Assembly: GCA_017302295.1 (NCBI GenBank)
Contig: JAFLDS010000032.1
Coordinates: 1-32,072 of the forward strand
From: Thauera sp.
Lineage (GTDB): Bacteria > Pseudomonadota > Gammaproteobacteria > Burkholderiales > Rhodocyclaceae
Length of the DNA: 32,072 nt
Reading direction: 5' to 3'
Within the stretch, counting starts at the first letter, position 1. Every line of letters starts with the position of its first letter. The notes under the pieces were generated by a model. The model did not search any database and had not been told where the DNA came from. It saw nothing but the letters and a program-made list of their open reading frames with translations. Both the position numbers and the translations under genes were made by a program. Positions 8,867-16,634 of the stretch are shown here, piece by piece.

Positions 8867-8971
8867 GGTCTGGCGGCGGGGGATGCGTGGAGCGGACGAG
8901 CACTGCTCGAGTCCCGAGCGAAGCGAGGTCGAGTTGCGCAGGACGCGGAGCGCATCCCCCGCCGCCAGACC
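8867..8971 (+). repeat. Intergenic hairpin repeat, copy A
   Basis: Perfect 21-bp inverted arms (8867-8887 and 8951-8971) enclose a 63-base interior. The inner arm core is GGGGGATGCG. The interior includes CCGAGCGAAGCGAGG. A second copy in opposite genomic orientation lies at 22696-22795. Both follow a stop codon closely and point the same way relative to transcription. No T-run follows, so it is not a standard terminator. Confidence 0.9.
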
Positions 8972-9042
8972 GGATTCGAAGCAGGAACCCATTTGACATG
9001 GCGACTTGAATCGCTTTCGCCGCAGCGCAACACCGCGACCGC

Positions 9043-9048
9043 TATAAT
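9043..9048 (+). promoter_or_regulatory. TATAAT box upstream of uppP
   Basis: A perfect TATAAT lies 30 bases before the uppP ATG. No convincing -35 is seen at 16-18 bases upstream, so the promoter may be weak or need an activator. It lies downstream of hairpin repeat A. Confidence 0.5.
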
Positions 9049-9078
9049 CGTCATCTTTTCCAACCAAGCCTTCGCCGC

Positions 9079-9903
9079 ATGGACCTCTCCCTCCTCCTGA
9101 TCGCGCTCGTCCTCGGCATCGTCGAAGGCCTGACCGAATTCCTGCCGATCTCCTCGACCGGCCACCTCATCATCCTCGGCGACCTGCTCGGCTACAACGA
9201 CGACGCCAGCAAGGTATTCAAGATCGTCATCCAGCTCGCCGCCATCCTCGCCGTGTGCTGGGACTACCGCGAGCGCCTGATCAAGGTCGCGACCGACCTG
9301 CCGCGCGAGCGCAGCGCGCAGCGCTTCGTCGGCCTGCTGCTGGTCGGCTTCCTGCCGGCGGCCGTGCTCGGGCTGATGTTCCACTCCACCATCAAGGGCG
9401 TGCTGTTCAACCCGATCACCGTCGCCACCGCGCTGATCATCGGCGGCTTCATCATCCTGTACGTCGAAAAGCGCAGCTATCACCCGCGCATCACCTCGGT
9501 CGACGCACTGGGCTGGGGCGACGCGGTCAAGGTGGGTTTCGCCCAGGCGCTGGCGATGATCCCGGGCACCTCGCGTTCGGGCGCCACCATCATCGGCGGC
9601 ATGATCTTCGGCCTGTCGCGCAAGACGGCGGCCGAGTTCTCGTTCTTCCTCGCCATCCCGACGATGTTCGCGGCCACCGCTTACGACCTGTACAAAAACT
9701 GGTCGCTGCTGCACGCGGCGGACCTGCCGGTGTTCGCGGTCGGCTTCGTCGCCTCCTTCTTCGCCGCGATGTGGGCGGTCAAGGGTTTCATCCGCTTCAT
9801 CTCCAACCACACCTTCGTCGCCTTCGCCTGGTACCGCATCGTGTTCGGCATCGTTGTGCTGGCGACGTGGAAGCTGGGTCTGGTGGACTGGAGCACGCCA
9901 TGA
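9079..9903 (+). CDS. uppP: Undecaprenyl-diphosphatase UppP (BacA)
   Basis: Integral inner-membrane enzyme that dephosphorylates undecaprenyl pyrophosphate, recycling the lipid carrier for peptidoglycan and other envelope glycans; it also confers bacitracin tolerance. The protein is 274 residues, normal for the family. Both signatures are present: [15 protein letters not shown] (about 16-30) and PGTSRSG (about 162-168). Several hydrophobic segments fit the multi-spanning topology. The Shine-Dalgarno sequence is weak. Its stop overlaps the next start as ATGA (9900-9903), so the downstream hydrolase is probably co-translated. With mtgA at 14359 it adds to the envelope theme of the region. Confidence 0.98.
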   Translation: MDLSLLLIALVLGIVEGLTEFLPISSTGHLIILGDLLGYNDDASKVFKIVIQLAAILAVCWDYRERLIKVATDLPRERSAQRFVGLLLVGFLPAAVLGLMFHSTIKGVLFNPITVATALIIGGFIILYVEKRSYHPRITSVDALGWGDAVKVGFAQALAMIPGTSRSGATIIGGMIFGLSRKTAAEFSFFLAIPTMFAATAYDLYKNWSLLHAADLPVFAVGFVASFFAAMWAVKGFIRFISNHTFVAFAWYRIVFGIVVLATWKLGLVDWSTP

Positions 9904-10484
9904 TCGTCTATCTGCACGGCTTCCGCTCCGCGCCGGCGTCGATCAAGGCCCGCGCCCTGAAGCGGCACATGGAGGAACGCGGGCTCGGCCACGCCTTCTG
10001 GTGCGAGCAACTGCCGGCGTCGCCGCGCGCCGCCATCGCCGTCATCGAAGAGCAGCTGGCGCGCTGCAAGGCGCAGGACGTCGAGCCGACGCTGGTCGGC
10101 AGCTCGCTCGGCGGCTTCTACGCGACACATCTTGCCGAACGCCATGGCCTGCGCGCCGCGCTGGTGAACCCGGCGATCGTCGCCCCGCTCGAGCTCGGGG
10201 CCTATGTCGGCGAGCAGACCAATATGTATACCGGTGAAACCTTCCGCTTCACCGAGGAACACATCGCGGAACTGCGCGCCCTCGAGGTCCCCGCCCTCAC
10301 CCGGCCGGAACGCTACTGGCTGCTGGTCGAAACCGGCGACGAGGTGCTCGATTACCGTCACGCCGTCGCCCGCTATGCCGGTGCGCGCCAGACGGTGCTC
10401 GAAGGCGGCGACCACAGCTTCACCCGCTGGGACGACTACCTCGACGAACTGATCGCCTTCGCCGGCCTGGCTCCGCAGGCATGA
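9900..10484 (+). CDS. YqiA/YcfP-type alpha/beta-fold hydrolase (esterase-like)
   Basis: This 194-residue alpha/beta hydrolase is of the YqiA type. It begins [17 protein letters not shown], with the oxyanion-side HGF motif. The nucleophile elbow is [10 protein letters not shown] with Ser at about 69. Candidate Asp147 (ETGDEVLDY) and His172 (GGDHSF) complete a triad. Its natural substrate is unknown; related proteins show esterase activity on short acyl esters. The start overlaps the uppP stop by four bases and a GGAG lies seven bases upstream inside uppP. The link to uppP is positional only. Confidence 0.92.
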   Translation: MIVYLHGFRSAPASIKARALKRHMEERGLGHAFWCEQLPASPRAAIAVIEEQLARCKAQDVEPTLVGSSLGGFYATHLAERHGLRAALVNPAIVAPLELGAYVGEQTNMYTGETFRFTEEHIAELRALEVPALTRPERYWLLVETGDEVLDYRHAVARYAGARQTVLEGGDHSFTRWDDYLDELIAFAGLAPQA

Positions 10485-10518
10485 ACGGCACGAAGGACTG
10501 CCGGGACACCTCGCATCA

Positions 10519-11421
10519 ATGAGCACCGACAACCCGCGCGCGTTGCGTCACGGCACGCTCGCCGCGCTGGCCGCCTTCATCACCTGGGGACTGGCGCCGC
10601 TGTATTTCCGCGCCGTCGGCAGCGTGCCTCCGTTCGAGATCGTTGCCCACCGCATCCTGTGGTCGTTGCTGTTCCTGTGCGCGCTGCTTGCCTTCGTGCC
10701 GGCCACAGGGGGGTTCGCCGCGATCTGGTCGATCCGCCGGCGCCCGCGCCTGCTCGGCCTGCTCGCGATCACCGCGCTGCTCACCGGCAGCAACTGGCTG
10801 GTGTTCGTGTGGTCGATCGACGCCGGCCGCCTGCTGGAGGCCAGCCTGGGCTACTTCATCAACCCGCTGGTCAGCGTGCTGCTTGGCTGGATCTTCCTCG
10901 GCGAACGCCTGCGCCCCTTGCAGCGGGTGGCGCTCGCGGTCGCGGTGGCGGGCGTGGCGTGGCGCGTGTGGCAGGTAGGGAGCCTGCCATGGATCCCGCT
11001 GTTCCTCGCCTCCACCTTCGGCGTGTATGGCCTGCTGCGCAAGCGCGCACCGATCGACGCGATCGGCGGGCTGTTCGTCGAAACAGCGATCACCGCGCCG
11101 CTGGCCATCGCCTGGCTGGCGTGGCTCTCGCATCAGGGCGCACTGGCTTTCGGCACCTCGACCTACATCGACATCATGCTGCCGCTGGCCGGCGTCATCA
11201 CCGCGATTCCGCTCGCACTCTTCGCCTTCGGCGCCAGGCGCCTGCCGCTGGCCACCGTAGGTTTCCTGCAGTTCGTCGCGCCCAGCCTCAACTTCCTGCT
11301 CGCGGTCCTGGTTTTCCGCGAGCCCTTCGACAGCGGCCAGCTGATCGGCTTCGCACTGATCTGGACCGCGCTGGCCATCTACTCGGTGGACATGCTGCGG
11401 ACGGCCCGCGCAGCGCCCTGA
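10519..11421 (+). CDS. rarD: EamA-family permease RarD
   Basis: This 300-residue inner-membrane protein has about ten hydrophobic segments arranged as two EamA repeats. The RarD subtype is shown by GTLAALAAFITWGLAPLYFRAV near the N-terminus, the HRILWSLLF stretch (about 43-51), and LGYFINPLVSVLLGWIFLGERL (about 114-135). The C-terminal half repeats the pattern with FLQFVAPSLNFLLAVLVFREPF. RarD was named for a chloramphenicol-sensitivity phenotype in Pseudomonas; the transported substrate is not established. It lies 34 bases after the hydrolase gene and may be the last gene of the uppP unit. The Shine-Dalgarno sequence is poor. Confidence 0.93.
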   Translation: MSTDNPRALRHGTLAALAAFITWGLAPLYFRAVGSVPPFEIVAHRILWSLLFLCALLAFVPATGGFAAIWSIRRRPRLLGLLAITALLTGSNWLVFVWSIDAGRLLEASLGYFINPLVSVLLGWIFLGERLRPLQRVALAVAVAGVAWRVWQVGSLPWIPLFLASTFGVYGLLRKRAPIDAIGGLFVETAITAPLAIAWLAWLSHQGALAFGTSTYIDIMLPLAGVITAIPLALFAFGARRLPLATVGFLQFVAPSLNFLLAVLVFREPFDSGQLIGFALIWTALAIYSVDMLRTARAAP

Positions 11422-11455
11422 AGGCGCAATCCGAAACATCGGCAGGGCGACTAAT

Positions 11456-11485
11456 CCAGTAAACTGTCGGCCTTGTTCTTACTGG
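11456..11485 (+). repeat. Inverted repeat just before the RNase gene start
   Basis: CCAGTAA (11456-11462) and TTACTGG (11479-11485) form a perfect 7-bp inverted repeat with a 16-base loop. The right arm ends three bases before the ATG at 11489 and nine before the ATG at 11495, so a folded mRNA would cover the ribosome binding region. The left arm overlaps a possible -10 (TAAACT), so it could instead be an operator. Confidence 0.5.
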
Positions 11486-11488
11486 CGG

Positions 11489-13399
11489 ATGCCGATGTTC
11501 GTGCTGTTCGAAGAGGACGGGGCCTTCAAGGCCGGAACGATCCTCGCTGATAACGATGCCACGCTGCAGGTGGAGACCACTCACGGCAAGCGGGTCAAGC
11601 TCAAGCGCGCGAACGTGCTGCTGAACTTCCGCGAGCCCTCGCCCGCCGACCTGCTGACGCGCGCCGAGGCGGCGGCCGAGGAACTGGACCTCGAGTTTCT
11701 GTGGGAGGTATGCGGCGACGATGAATTCGGCTTTGTCGAGTTCGCCGCCGACTACAACGGCCACGCGCCCTCGGCGGTCGAGGCGGCCACCGTGCTGCTG
11801 CGCCTGCACTCGGCGCCGATCTGGTTCCACCGCAAGGGAAAGGGGCGCTTTCGCAAGGCGCCAGCCGACATCCTGCAGGCTGCGCTCGCCGGCCTGGAAA
11901 AGAAGAAGCAGCAGGCGGCGCAGATCGAGCACATGCGCGCCGAGCTCGTCGACGGGCGGATGCCGCCGGCCCTGGCCGCGCTGCTGCCTCAGGCGCTGTA
12001 TCGCCCGGACCGCAACCGGCTGGAGATCAAGGCGCTGGAGGCGGCCTGCGTGGACAGCGGCCTGTCCGCCCCACGCCTGCTGCTCAAATGCGGCGCGCTG
12101 GCCTCGAGCTACGACTTCCACTACAACCGCTTCCTGTTCGACCAGTTCCCGGACGGGCCCGGCTTCCCCGCCTTCGAGCCGCCGCGCGCGCCCAGCGGCC
12201 TGCCGCGTGCCGACGTGGCCGCCTTCTCGATCGACGATGCCTCGACCACCGAGATCGACGACGCCTTCTCGGTGACGCCGCGGCCCGAAGGCGGCTGGCG
12301 TATCGGCATCCACATCGCCGCACCGGCACTGGGTTTCGAGCGCGGCTCGTCGCTCGACGCCATCGCGCGCCACCGGCTGTCGACGGTTTACATGCCGGGC
12401 AACAAGATCACGATGCTGCCCGACGAGGTGGTCTACGGCTTCACGCTGTCCGAAGGCCGCGACTGCCCGGCGGTGTCGCTCTACCTCGACGTGACCCCGG
12501 GGCTGGCCATCGTCGGCGAGCACTCACGCGTGGAGATGGTGCCCATCGTCGCCAACCTGCGCCATCACGACATCGAGCCGGTGTTCAACGACCGCACGGT
12601 GCACGAGGGTGGACCGGATTTCCGCTGGAAGCAGGAGCTCACCGTCCTGTGGGACCTCGCCACCGTGATGGAGGCGGGGCGCGGCAAGGCCGCGGGCAAC
12701 GAGGACCGCATCGACTACAGTTTCAGCGTCGACTGGACGCAGCAGACCGGCGACGGACCCGGCCACGTCAGCATCGGGCGGCGCCTGCGCGGCTCGCCGA
12801 TGGACAAGCTGGTCGCCGAACTGATGATCTACGCCAACATGACCTGGGGCAAGCTGCTCGACGAGGCCGGCGTGCCGGGCCTGTATCGCGCCCAGGGCGG
12901 CGGCAAGGTGCGCATGACCACGGTCGCCGCGCCGCATGAAGGGCTGGGCGTGGACTGCTATGCGTGGTCGAGTTCGCCGCTGCGCCGCTATGTCGATCTG
13001 GTCAACCAGTGGCAGATCGTTTCCGTGCTGCAGGGCACCGAGCCCGCCTTCGCGCCGCGCTCGGCCGAGCTGATGGCGGCACTGCGCGACTTCGAGCTCA
13101 CCTATGCGGAGTACGCCGAGTTCCAGCGCCAGATGGAGCGTTACTGGTGCGTGCGCTGGCTGCGCCAGCACGGCCTGGGCACGGTGGACGCCACGGTGCT
13201 GCGCGAGAACCTGGTGCGTCTGGAGCCGATTCCATTGGTGTTCAAGGTGCCGTCGATGCCGCTGCAGATGCCCGGCAGCAAGGTGCGGCTGAATGTGGAG
13301 CGCAGCGACCTGTTCGACGTCGAGGTCGAGGCGCGCTTCGTGCAGATCCTGGCTGAACCCGATCCCGGCGCGATGGCGAACGCCGAGTTCGCGGGCTGA
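11489..13399 (+). CDS. RNB-domain ribonuclease (RNase II family)
   Basis: This 636-residue protein belongs to the RNase II/R family of 3'-5' exoribonucleases. A short N-terminal beta-rich region (FVLFEEDGAFKAGTIL) precedes a helical segment and the RNB domain from about residue 235. The acidic active-site motif is SIDDASTTEIDDAF (about 247-260). The later signature SSPLRRYVDLVNQ (about 494-507) carries the conserved Arg pair. Compared with E. coli RNase II (IDSASTEDMDDA), the second catalytic Asp aligns with Glu here. Neighbouring Asp residues are kept, so activity is plausible. It lacks the long extensions of RNase R. ATGs at 11489 and 11495 are both possible starts; MFVLFEEDG (11495) looks more like relatives. 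An inverted repeat frames the start. Confidence 0.93.
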   Translation: MPMFVLFEEDGAFKAGTILADNDATLQVETTHGKRVKLKRANVLLNFREPSPADLLTRAEAAAEELDLEFLWEVCGDDEFGFVEFAADYNGHAPSAVEAATVLLRLHSAPIWFHRKGKGRFRKAPADILQAALAGLEKKKQQAAQIEHMRAELVDGRMPPALAALLPQALYRPDRNRLEIKALEAACVDSGLSAPRLLLKCGALASSYDFHYNRFLFDQFPDGPGFPAFEPPRAPSGLPRADVAAFSIDDASTTEIDDAFSVTPRPEGGWRIGIHIAAPALGFERGSSLDAIARHRLSTVYMPGNKITMLPDEVVYGFTLSEGRDCPAVSLYLDVTPGLAIVGEHSRVEMVPIVANLRHHDIEPVFNDRTVHEGGPDFRWKQELTVLWDLATVMEAGRGKAAGNEDRIDYSFSVDWTQQTGDGPGHVSIGRRLRGSPMDKLVAELMIYANMTWGKLLDEAGVPGLYRAQGGGKVRMTTVAAPHEGLGVDCYAWSSSPLRRYVDLVNQWQIVSVLQGTEPAFAPRSAELMAALRDFELTYAEYAEFQRQMERYWCVRWLRQHGLGTVDATVLRENLVRLEPIPLVFKVPSMPLQMPGSKVRLNVERSDLFDVEVEARFVQILAEPDPGAMANAEFAG

Positions 13400-13406
13400 G
13401 GCATCG

Positions 13407-14321
13407 ATGAGCCTGGCGACAACGTCCCTGCGAATCGCGTCGGCCGGCTCAAGCCGCCGTGATCGGGGGCGCTGGTGGCCCGGCGACCGGCGGCTGGGCG
13501 TCGCCGTCGCGCTGTCGATGCTGCTCCATGGGCTGATCCTGAGCCTGCACTTCCGCCTGCCGGAGGGCAAGCCGCTGCGTGACAAGGGCCTGGAGGTGGT
13601 GCTGGTGAATGCCCGCCACGCCAAGGCACCGGACAAGCCCGAGGTGCTCGCCCAGGCCAACCTCGCCGGCGGCGGCACCAGTGACAATCCGAAGGCGCGC
13701 GCCAAGTCGCCTCTGCCGCCGCAAAATGCACGTCGTGAAGGTGATACCTTGCTCGAGCAGAAGCGCCGGCAGCGCCAGGAAGAACAGCCGCGCCAGCAGG
13801 TGCTGACACGCGAGAAGGCCAGGGCCAGCGTGGCGAGCCGCCCGCAACAGTCCGAGCAGCCGGCGCCGGCGCCGGTGGCGAGCGGCCTCGACCTGCTCGA
13901 CAGCGCCGCTGCGGTAGCGCGCCTGGAAGCCCAGATCGACCGCAGCCTGGAAGACCTCGCGCAGCGCCCGCGCACGCAGTTCATCGGCGCTCGTGCCAAG
14001 GAATACCGCTTCGCCCAGTACGTCGAGGACTGGCGGCAGAAGGTCGAACGCGTCGGCACGCTGAACTACCCGGAAGCGGCACGCGGCAGGGTCTATGGCA
14101 GTCTGCTGCTGTCGGTCACGATCCGCGCCGACGGGTCGGTCGACCATATCGGCGTGCATCGCAGCTCGGGCCACAAGGTGCTGGACGACGCCGCGGTCCG
14201 CATCGTGAAGATGGCCGCACCCTATGCGTCCTTCCCGCCCGACATCCGCCGCGACACCGACATGATCGAGATCACCCGCACCTGGACCTTCACCAAGGCC
14301 GACGAGGTGCGGGCGAATTGA
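13407..14321 (+). CDS. TonB-like energy transducer
   Basis: This 304-residue protein has the TonB layout. A short basic cytoplasmic N-terminus and one membrane anchor (LGVAVALSMLLHGLILSL, about 30-47) lead to a long Pro/Gln/charged periplasmic linker (about 60-190). The C-terminal TonB domain follows: YPEAARGRVYGSLLLSVTI (about 221-239), DGSVDHIGVHRSSGHKVLD and the final TRTWTF strand. Such proteins couple the proton motive force, through ExbB/ExbD, to outer-membrane receptors; no exbBD is in the window. The ATG at 13407 has GAGG five bases upstream, seven bases after the RNase stop, so it is probably co-transcribed with it. It could serve the receptor at 16633-18981, but that is inference. 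Confidence 0.88.
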   Translation: MSLATTSLRIASAGSSRRDRGRWWPGDRRLGVAVALSMLLHGLILSLHFRLPEGKPLRDKGLEVVLVNARHAKAPDKPEVLAQANLAGGGTSDNPKARAKSPLPPQNARREGDTLLEQKRRQRQEEQPRQQVLTREKARASVASRPQQSEQPAPAPVASGLDLLDSAAAVARLEAQIDRSLEDLAQRPRTQFIGARAKEYRFAQYVEDWRQKVERVGTLNYPEAARGRVYGSLLLSVTIRADGSVDHIGVHRSSGHKVLDDAAVRIVKMAAPYASFPPDIRRDTDMIEITRTWTFTKADEVRAN

Positions 14322-14358
14322 AGCCCGTGGATAGGGCCCGCGACGAGGTCTTCCTTCG

Positions 14359-15051
14359 ATGAGACAGGCGCTGCGCTGGCTGGGCCGTGGCATCGCGCTC
14401 GCACTCGTGCTGCTCGTGGTGTGGCAGATCGTGCTGCTGACCCAGGTGATCTGGTGGAGCCGTTTCGACCCGAACAGCACCAGCTTCATGCGCCTGCGAA
14501 TGGATGAGCTGCGCGACAAGAAGCCCGACGCGCTGCTGCGTCACCAGTGGGTGCCCTACGAGCAGATCTCGGTGCACCTGAAGCGCGCGGTGATTGCCGC
14601 CGAGGACGACAGCTTCGTCGACCACGAAGGCTTCGACTGGGAAGGCATCGAGCGCGCACTGGAAAAGAACGAGAAGAAGGGACGCGCCGTCGCCGGCGGA
14701 TCGACGATCAGCCAGCAGCTGGCCAAGAATTTGTTCCTGTCTCCCTCGCGCAGCTATCTGCGCAAGGCCCAGGAGGCGGTCATCACCGTCATGATCGAGC
14801 AGCTGTGGACCAAACGCCGCATCCTCGAGGTGTATCTGAACGTCGTCGAGTGGGGTGAAGGCGTGTTCGGCGCCGAAGCCGCGGCGCGCCGCTACTACGG
14901 CGTTCCGGCGAGCCGGCTGGGGCCGTCGGAGGCCGCGCGGCTGGCGGTGATGCTGCCCAACCCACGCCGCTACGAACGCAGCTTCGGCCCGCGCCTGGCG
15001 GCGCATGCCGAGCGCATCCGGCGGCGCATGGCGTATTCCCAGGTGCCCTGA
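14359..15051 (+). CDS. mtgA: Monofunctional biosynthetic peptidoglycan transglycosylase
   Basis: Inner-membrane glycosyltransferase (GT51) that polymerises lipid II into glycan strands without transpeptidase activity. The protein is 230 residues, normal size. An N-terminal anchor (about 9-32) is followed by the GT51 domain, with catalytic Glu82 in AAEDDSFVDHEGFD, then GGSTISQQLAKNLFLS (about 113-128), KAQEAVITVMIEQLW and RILEVYLNVVEWGEGVFGAEAA. All expected motifs are intact. GAGG lies about 11 bases before the ATG. It follows the TonB-like gene by 37 bases. Confidence 0.97.
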   Translation: MRQALRWLGRGIALALVLLVVWQIVLLTQVIWWSRFDPNSTSFMRLRMDELRDKKPDALLRHQWVPYEQISVHLKRAVIAAEDDSFVDHEGFDWEGIERALEKNEKKGRAVAGGSTISQQLAKNLFLSPSRSYLRKAQEAVITVMIEQLWTKRRILEVYLNVVEWGEGVFGAEAAARRYYGVPASRLGPSEAARLAVMLPNPRRYERSFGPRLAAHAERIRRRMAYSQVP

Positions 15052-15177
15052 GCGCATTCCTGCGGCAGCGCAGCACGGTGCAGCGGCGAAATGGCACCGG
15101 CGCTGGTTTTCGGGGTCGCATGCGGCGCATCAAGCCCGTAGAATTCAGGCTTCGCCGATCACCCAGCCTGCTGCGCG

Positions 15178-16620
15178 ATGACCCAGGAAGAGGAACGCCA
15201 CGCCGACGACGTCCAGCAGCACCTGCGTGAAGTGCAGGGGCTGCTCGCGCGTCAGAAGGTCGTGGAAGACCTCGTCCACCGCCAGGACATGCCGCGCCAC
15301 GAGCTGGTCGAGACCCTCGTGCACAAGCAACACGAGGCGGGTCTGCGGGCCAAGCTCGACGAACTCCACCCCGCCGACATCGCCTATGTCCTCGAGGCGC
15401 TGCCGCTCGAGGAGCGCCTCTACGTCTGGGACCTGGTCAAGGCCGAGCGCGACGGCGAGATCCTGCTCGAAGTCTCGGATGCAGTCCGCGAGTCACTGAT
15501 CGAGACGATGGCGCCGGAGGAGCTGAAGGCGGCAGCGGAAACGCTGGATGCCGACGAGCTCGCCGACCTCGCGCCCGACCTGCCGCCCGAGGTCATCCAG
15601 GACGTTTTCCAGTCGCTCGACACCGAAGGCCGCGAGCAGCTGCGCACAGCGATGTCCTACGCGGAGGATTCGGTCGGCGCGCTGATGGACTTCGACATGG
15701 TGACGGTGCGCGAGGACGTCAGCCTCGAAGTCGTGCTGCGCTACCTGCGCCTGTTCGACGAACTGCCCGACCATACCGACAAGCTTTTCGTCATCGACCG
15801 CGACGACCATCTGAAAGGCATCCTGTCGCTCGAGTCGCTGCTCATCAACGACCCCGAGACGCTCGTTGCCGACGTGATGCGCCGGGAACCGGTGATCAGC
15901 TTCACGCCGGAGGACGACGCCGGCGAGGCGGCGCAGGCCTTCGAGCGTTACGACCTGGTGTCGGCGCCGGTCATCGACAAGGACAAGCGCCTGATCGGCC
16001 GCGTGACGGTGGCCGAGGTGGTGGATTACATCCGCGAGGAGTCCGAGGCCGAGATCCTGAGCCACGCCGGTCTGCGCGAGGAGGAAGACATCTTCGCCTC
16101 GGTGTGGGACTCGGTGAAGAACCGCTGGGCCTGGCTGGCGGTGAACCTCGTCACCGCCTTCGTCGCCTCGCGCGTGATCGGCATGTTCGAGGGCTCCATC
16201 GAGAAGCTGGTGGCGCTGGCCGCGCTGATGCCCATCGTCGCCGGCATCGGCGGCAACTCCGGCAACCAGACGACGACGATGATCGTGCGCGCGATCGCGA
16301 TGGGCCAGGTCGAACAGACGGCGATGCAGCGCCTGCTGCGCAAGGAACTGGGCGTCGCCCTGTTCAATGGCCTGATCTGGGGCGGGCTGCTCGGCGTGCT
16401 GTCGTGGGTGCTTTACGACAGCGCCTCGCTCGGCGCGGTGATGACCGCGGCGATGACGCTCAACCTGCTGCTGGCGGCCTGCGCCGGCGTGCTGATCCCG
16501 ATGCTGCGCCAGCGCCTCGGCGCCGACCCGGCCCTCGGCGGCTCGGTGATGATCACCGCGCTCACCGATTCCGGCGGCTTCTTCATTTTCCTCGGGCTGG
16601 CGACGCTGTTCCTGCTCTGA
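15178..16620 (+). CDS. mgtE: Magnesium transporter MgtE
   Basis: Mg2+ channel/transporter of the inner membrane. The protein is 480 residues. A cytoplasmic MgtE N-domain (about 40-140, LHPADIAYVLEALPLEERL and DLPPEVIQDVFQSL) and a CBS pair (about 150-265, with DFDMVTVREDVSLEVVLRYL and DLVSAPVIDKDKRLIGRVTV) gate the pore. The membrane domain begins near 290 and carries PIVAGIGGNSGNQT (about 352-365) and ALTDSGGFFIFLGL near the end. The Shine-Dalgarno sequence is weak. A TAGAAT box lies at 15139-15144 without a clear -35. No Mg-responsive leader is recognisable in the 126 bases upstream. The stop codon forms part of a hairpin shared with the convergent receptor gene. Confidence 0.97.
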   Translation: MTQEEERHADDVQQHLREVQGLLARQKVVEDLVHRQDMPRHELVETLVHKQHEAGLRAKLDELHPADIAYVLEALPLEERLYVWDLVKAERDGEILLEVSDAVRESLIETMAPEELKAAAETLDADELADLAPDLPPEVIQDVFQSLDTEGREQLRTAMSYAEDSVGALMDFDMVTVREDVSLEVVLRYLRLFDELPDHTDKLFVIDRDDHLKGILSLESLLINDPETLVADVMRREPVISFTPEDDAGEAAQAFERYDLVSAPVIDKDKRLIGRVTVAEVVDYIREESEAEILSHAGLREEEDIFASVWDSVKNRWAWLAVNLVTAFVASRVIGMFEGSIEKLVALAALMPIVAGIGGNSGNQTTTMIVRAIAMGQVEQTAMQRLLRKELGVALFNGLIWGGLLGVLSWVLYDSASLGAVMTAAMTLNLLLAACAGVLIPMLRQRLGADPALGGSVMITALTDSGGFFIFLGLATLFLL

Positions 16621-16634
16621 GGCCTTGCGGCCTC
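16619..16634. terminator. Short hairpin shared by convergent mgtE and receptor gene
   Basis: GAGGCC-TTGC-GGCCTC forms a 6-bp stem with a four-base loop. It begins in the mgtE stop codon and reaches the receptor stop codon. Neither side has a T-run, so intrinsic termination would be weak. Confidence 0.4.

Noticed and set aside
8867-8971. Hairpin repeat A as a simple rho-independent terminator
   Set aside because: The 63-base interior is far too long for a terminator loop and no T-run follows the stem on either strand.
15052-15177. Magnesium riboswitch upstream of mgtE
   Set aside because: The gap is only 126 bases and no M-box-like conserved blocks are recognisable by eye.
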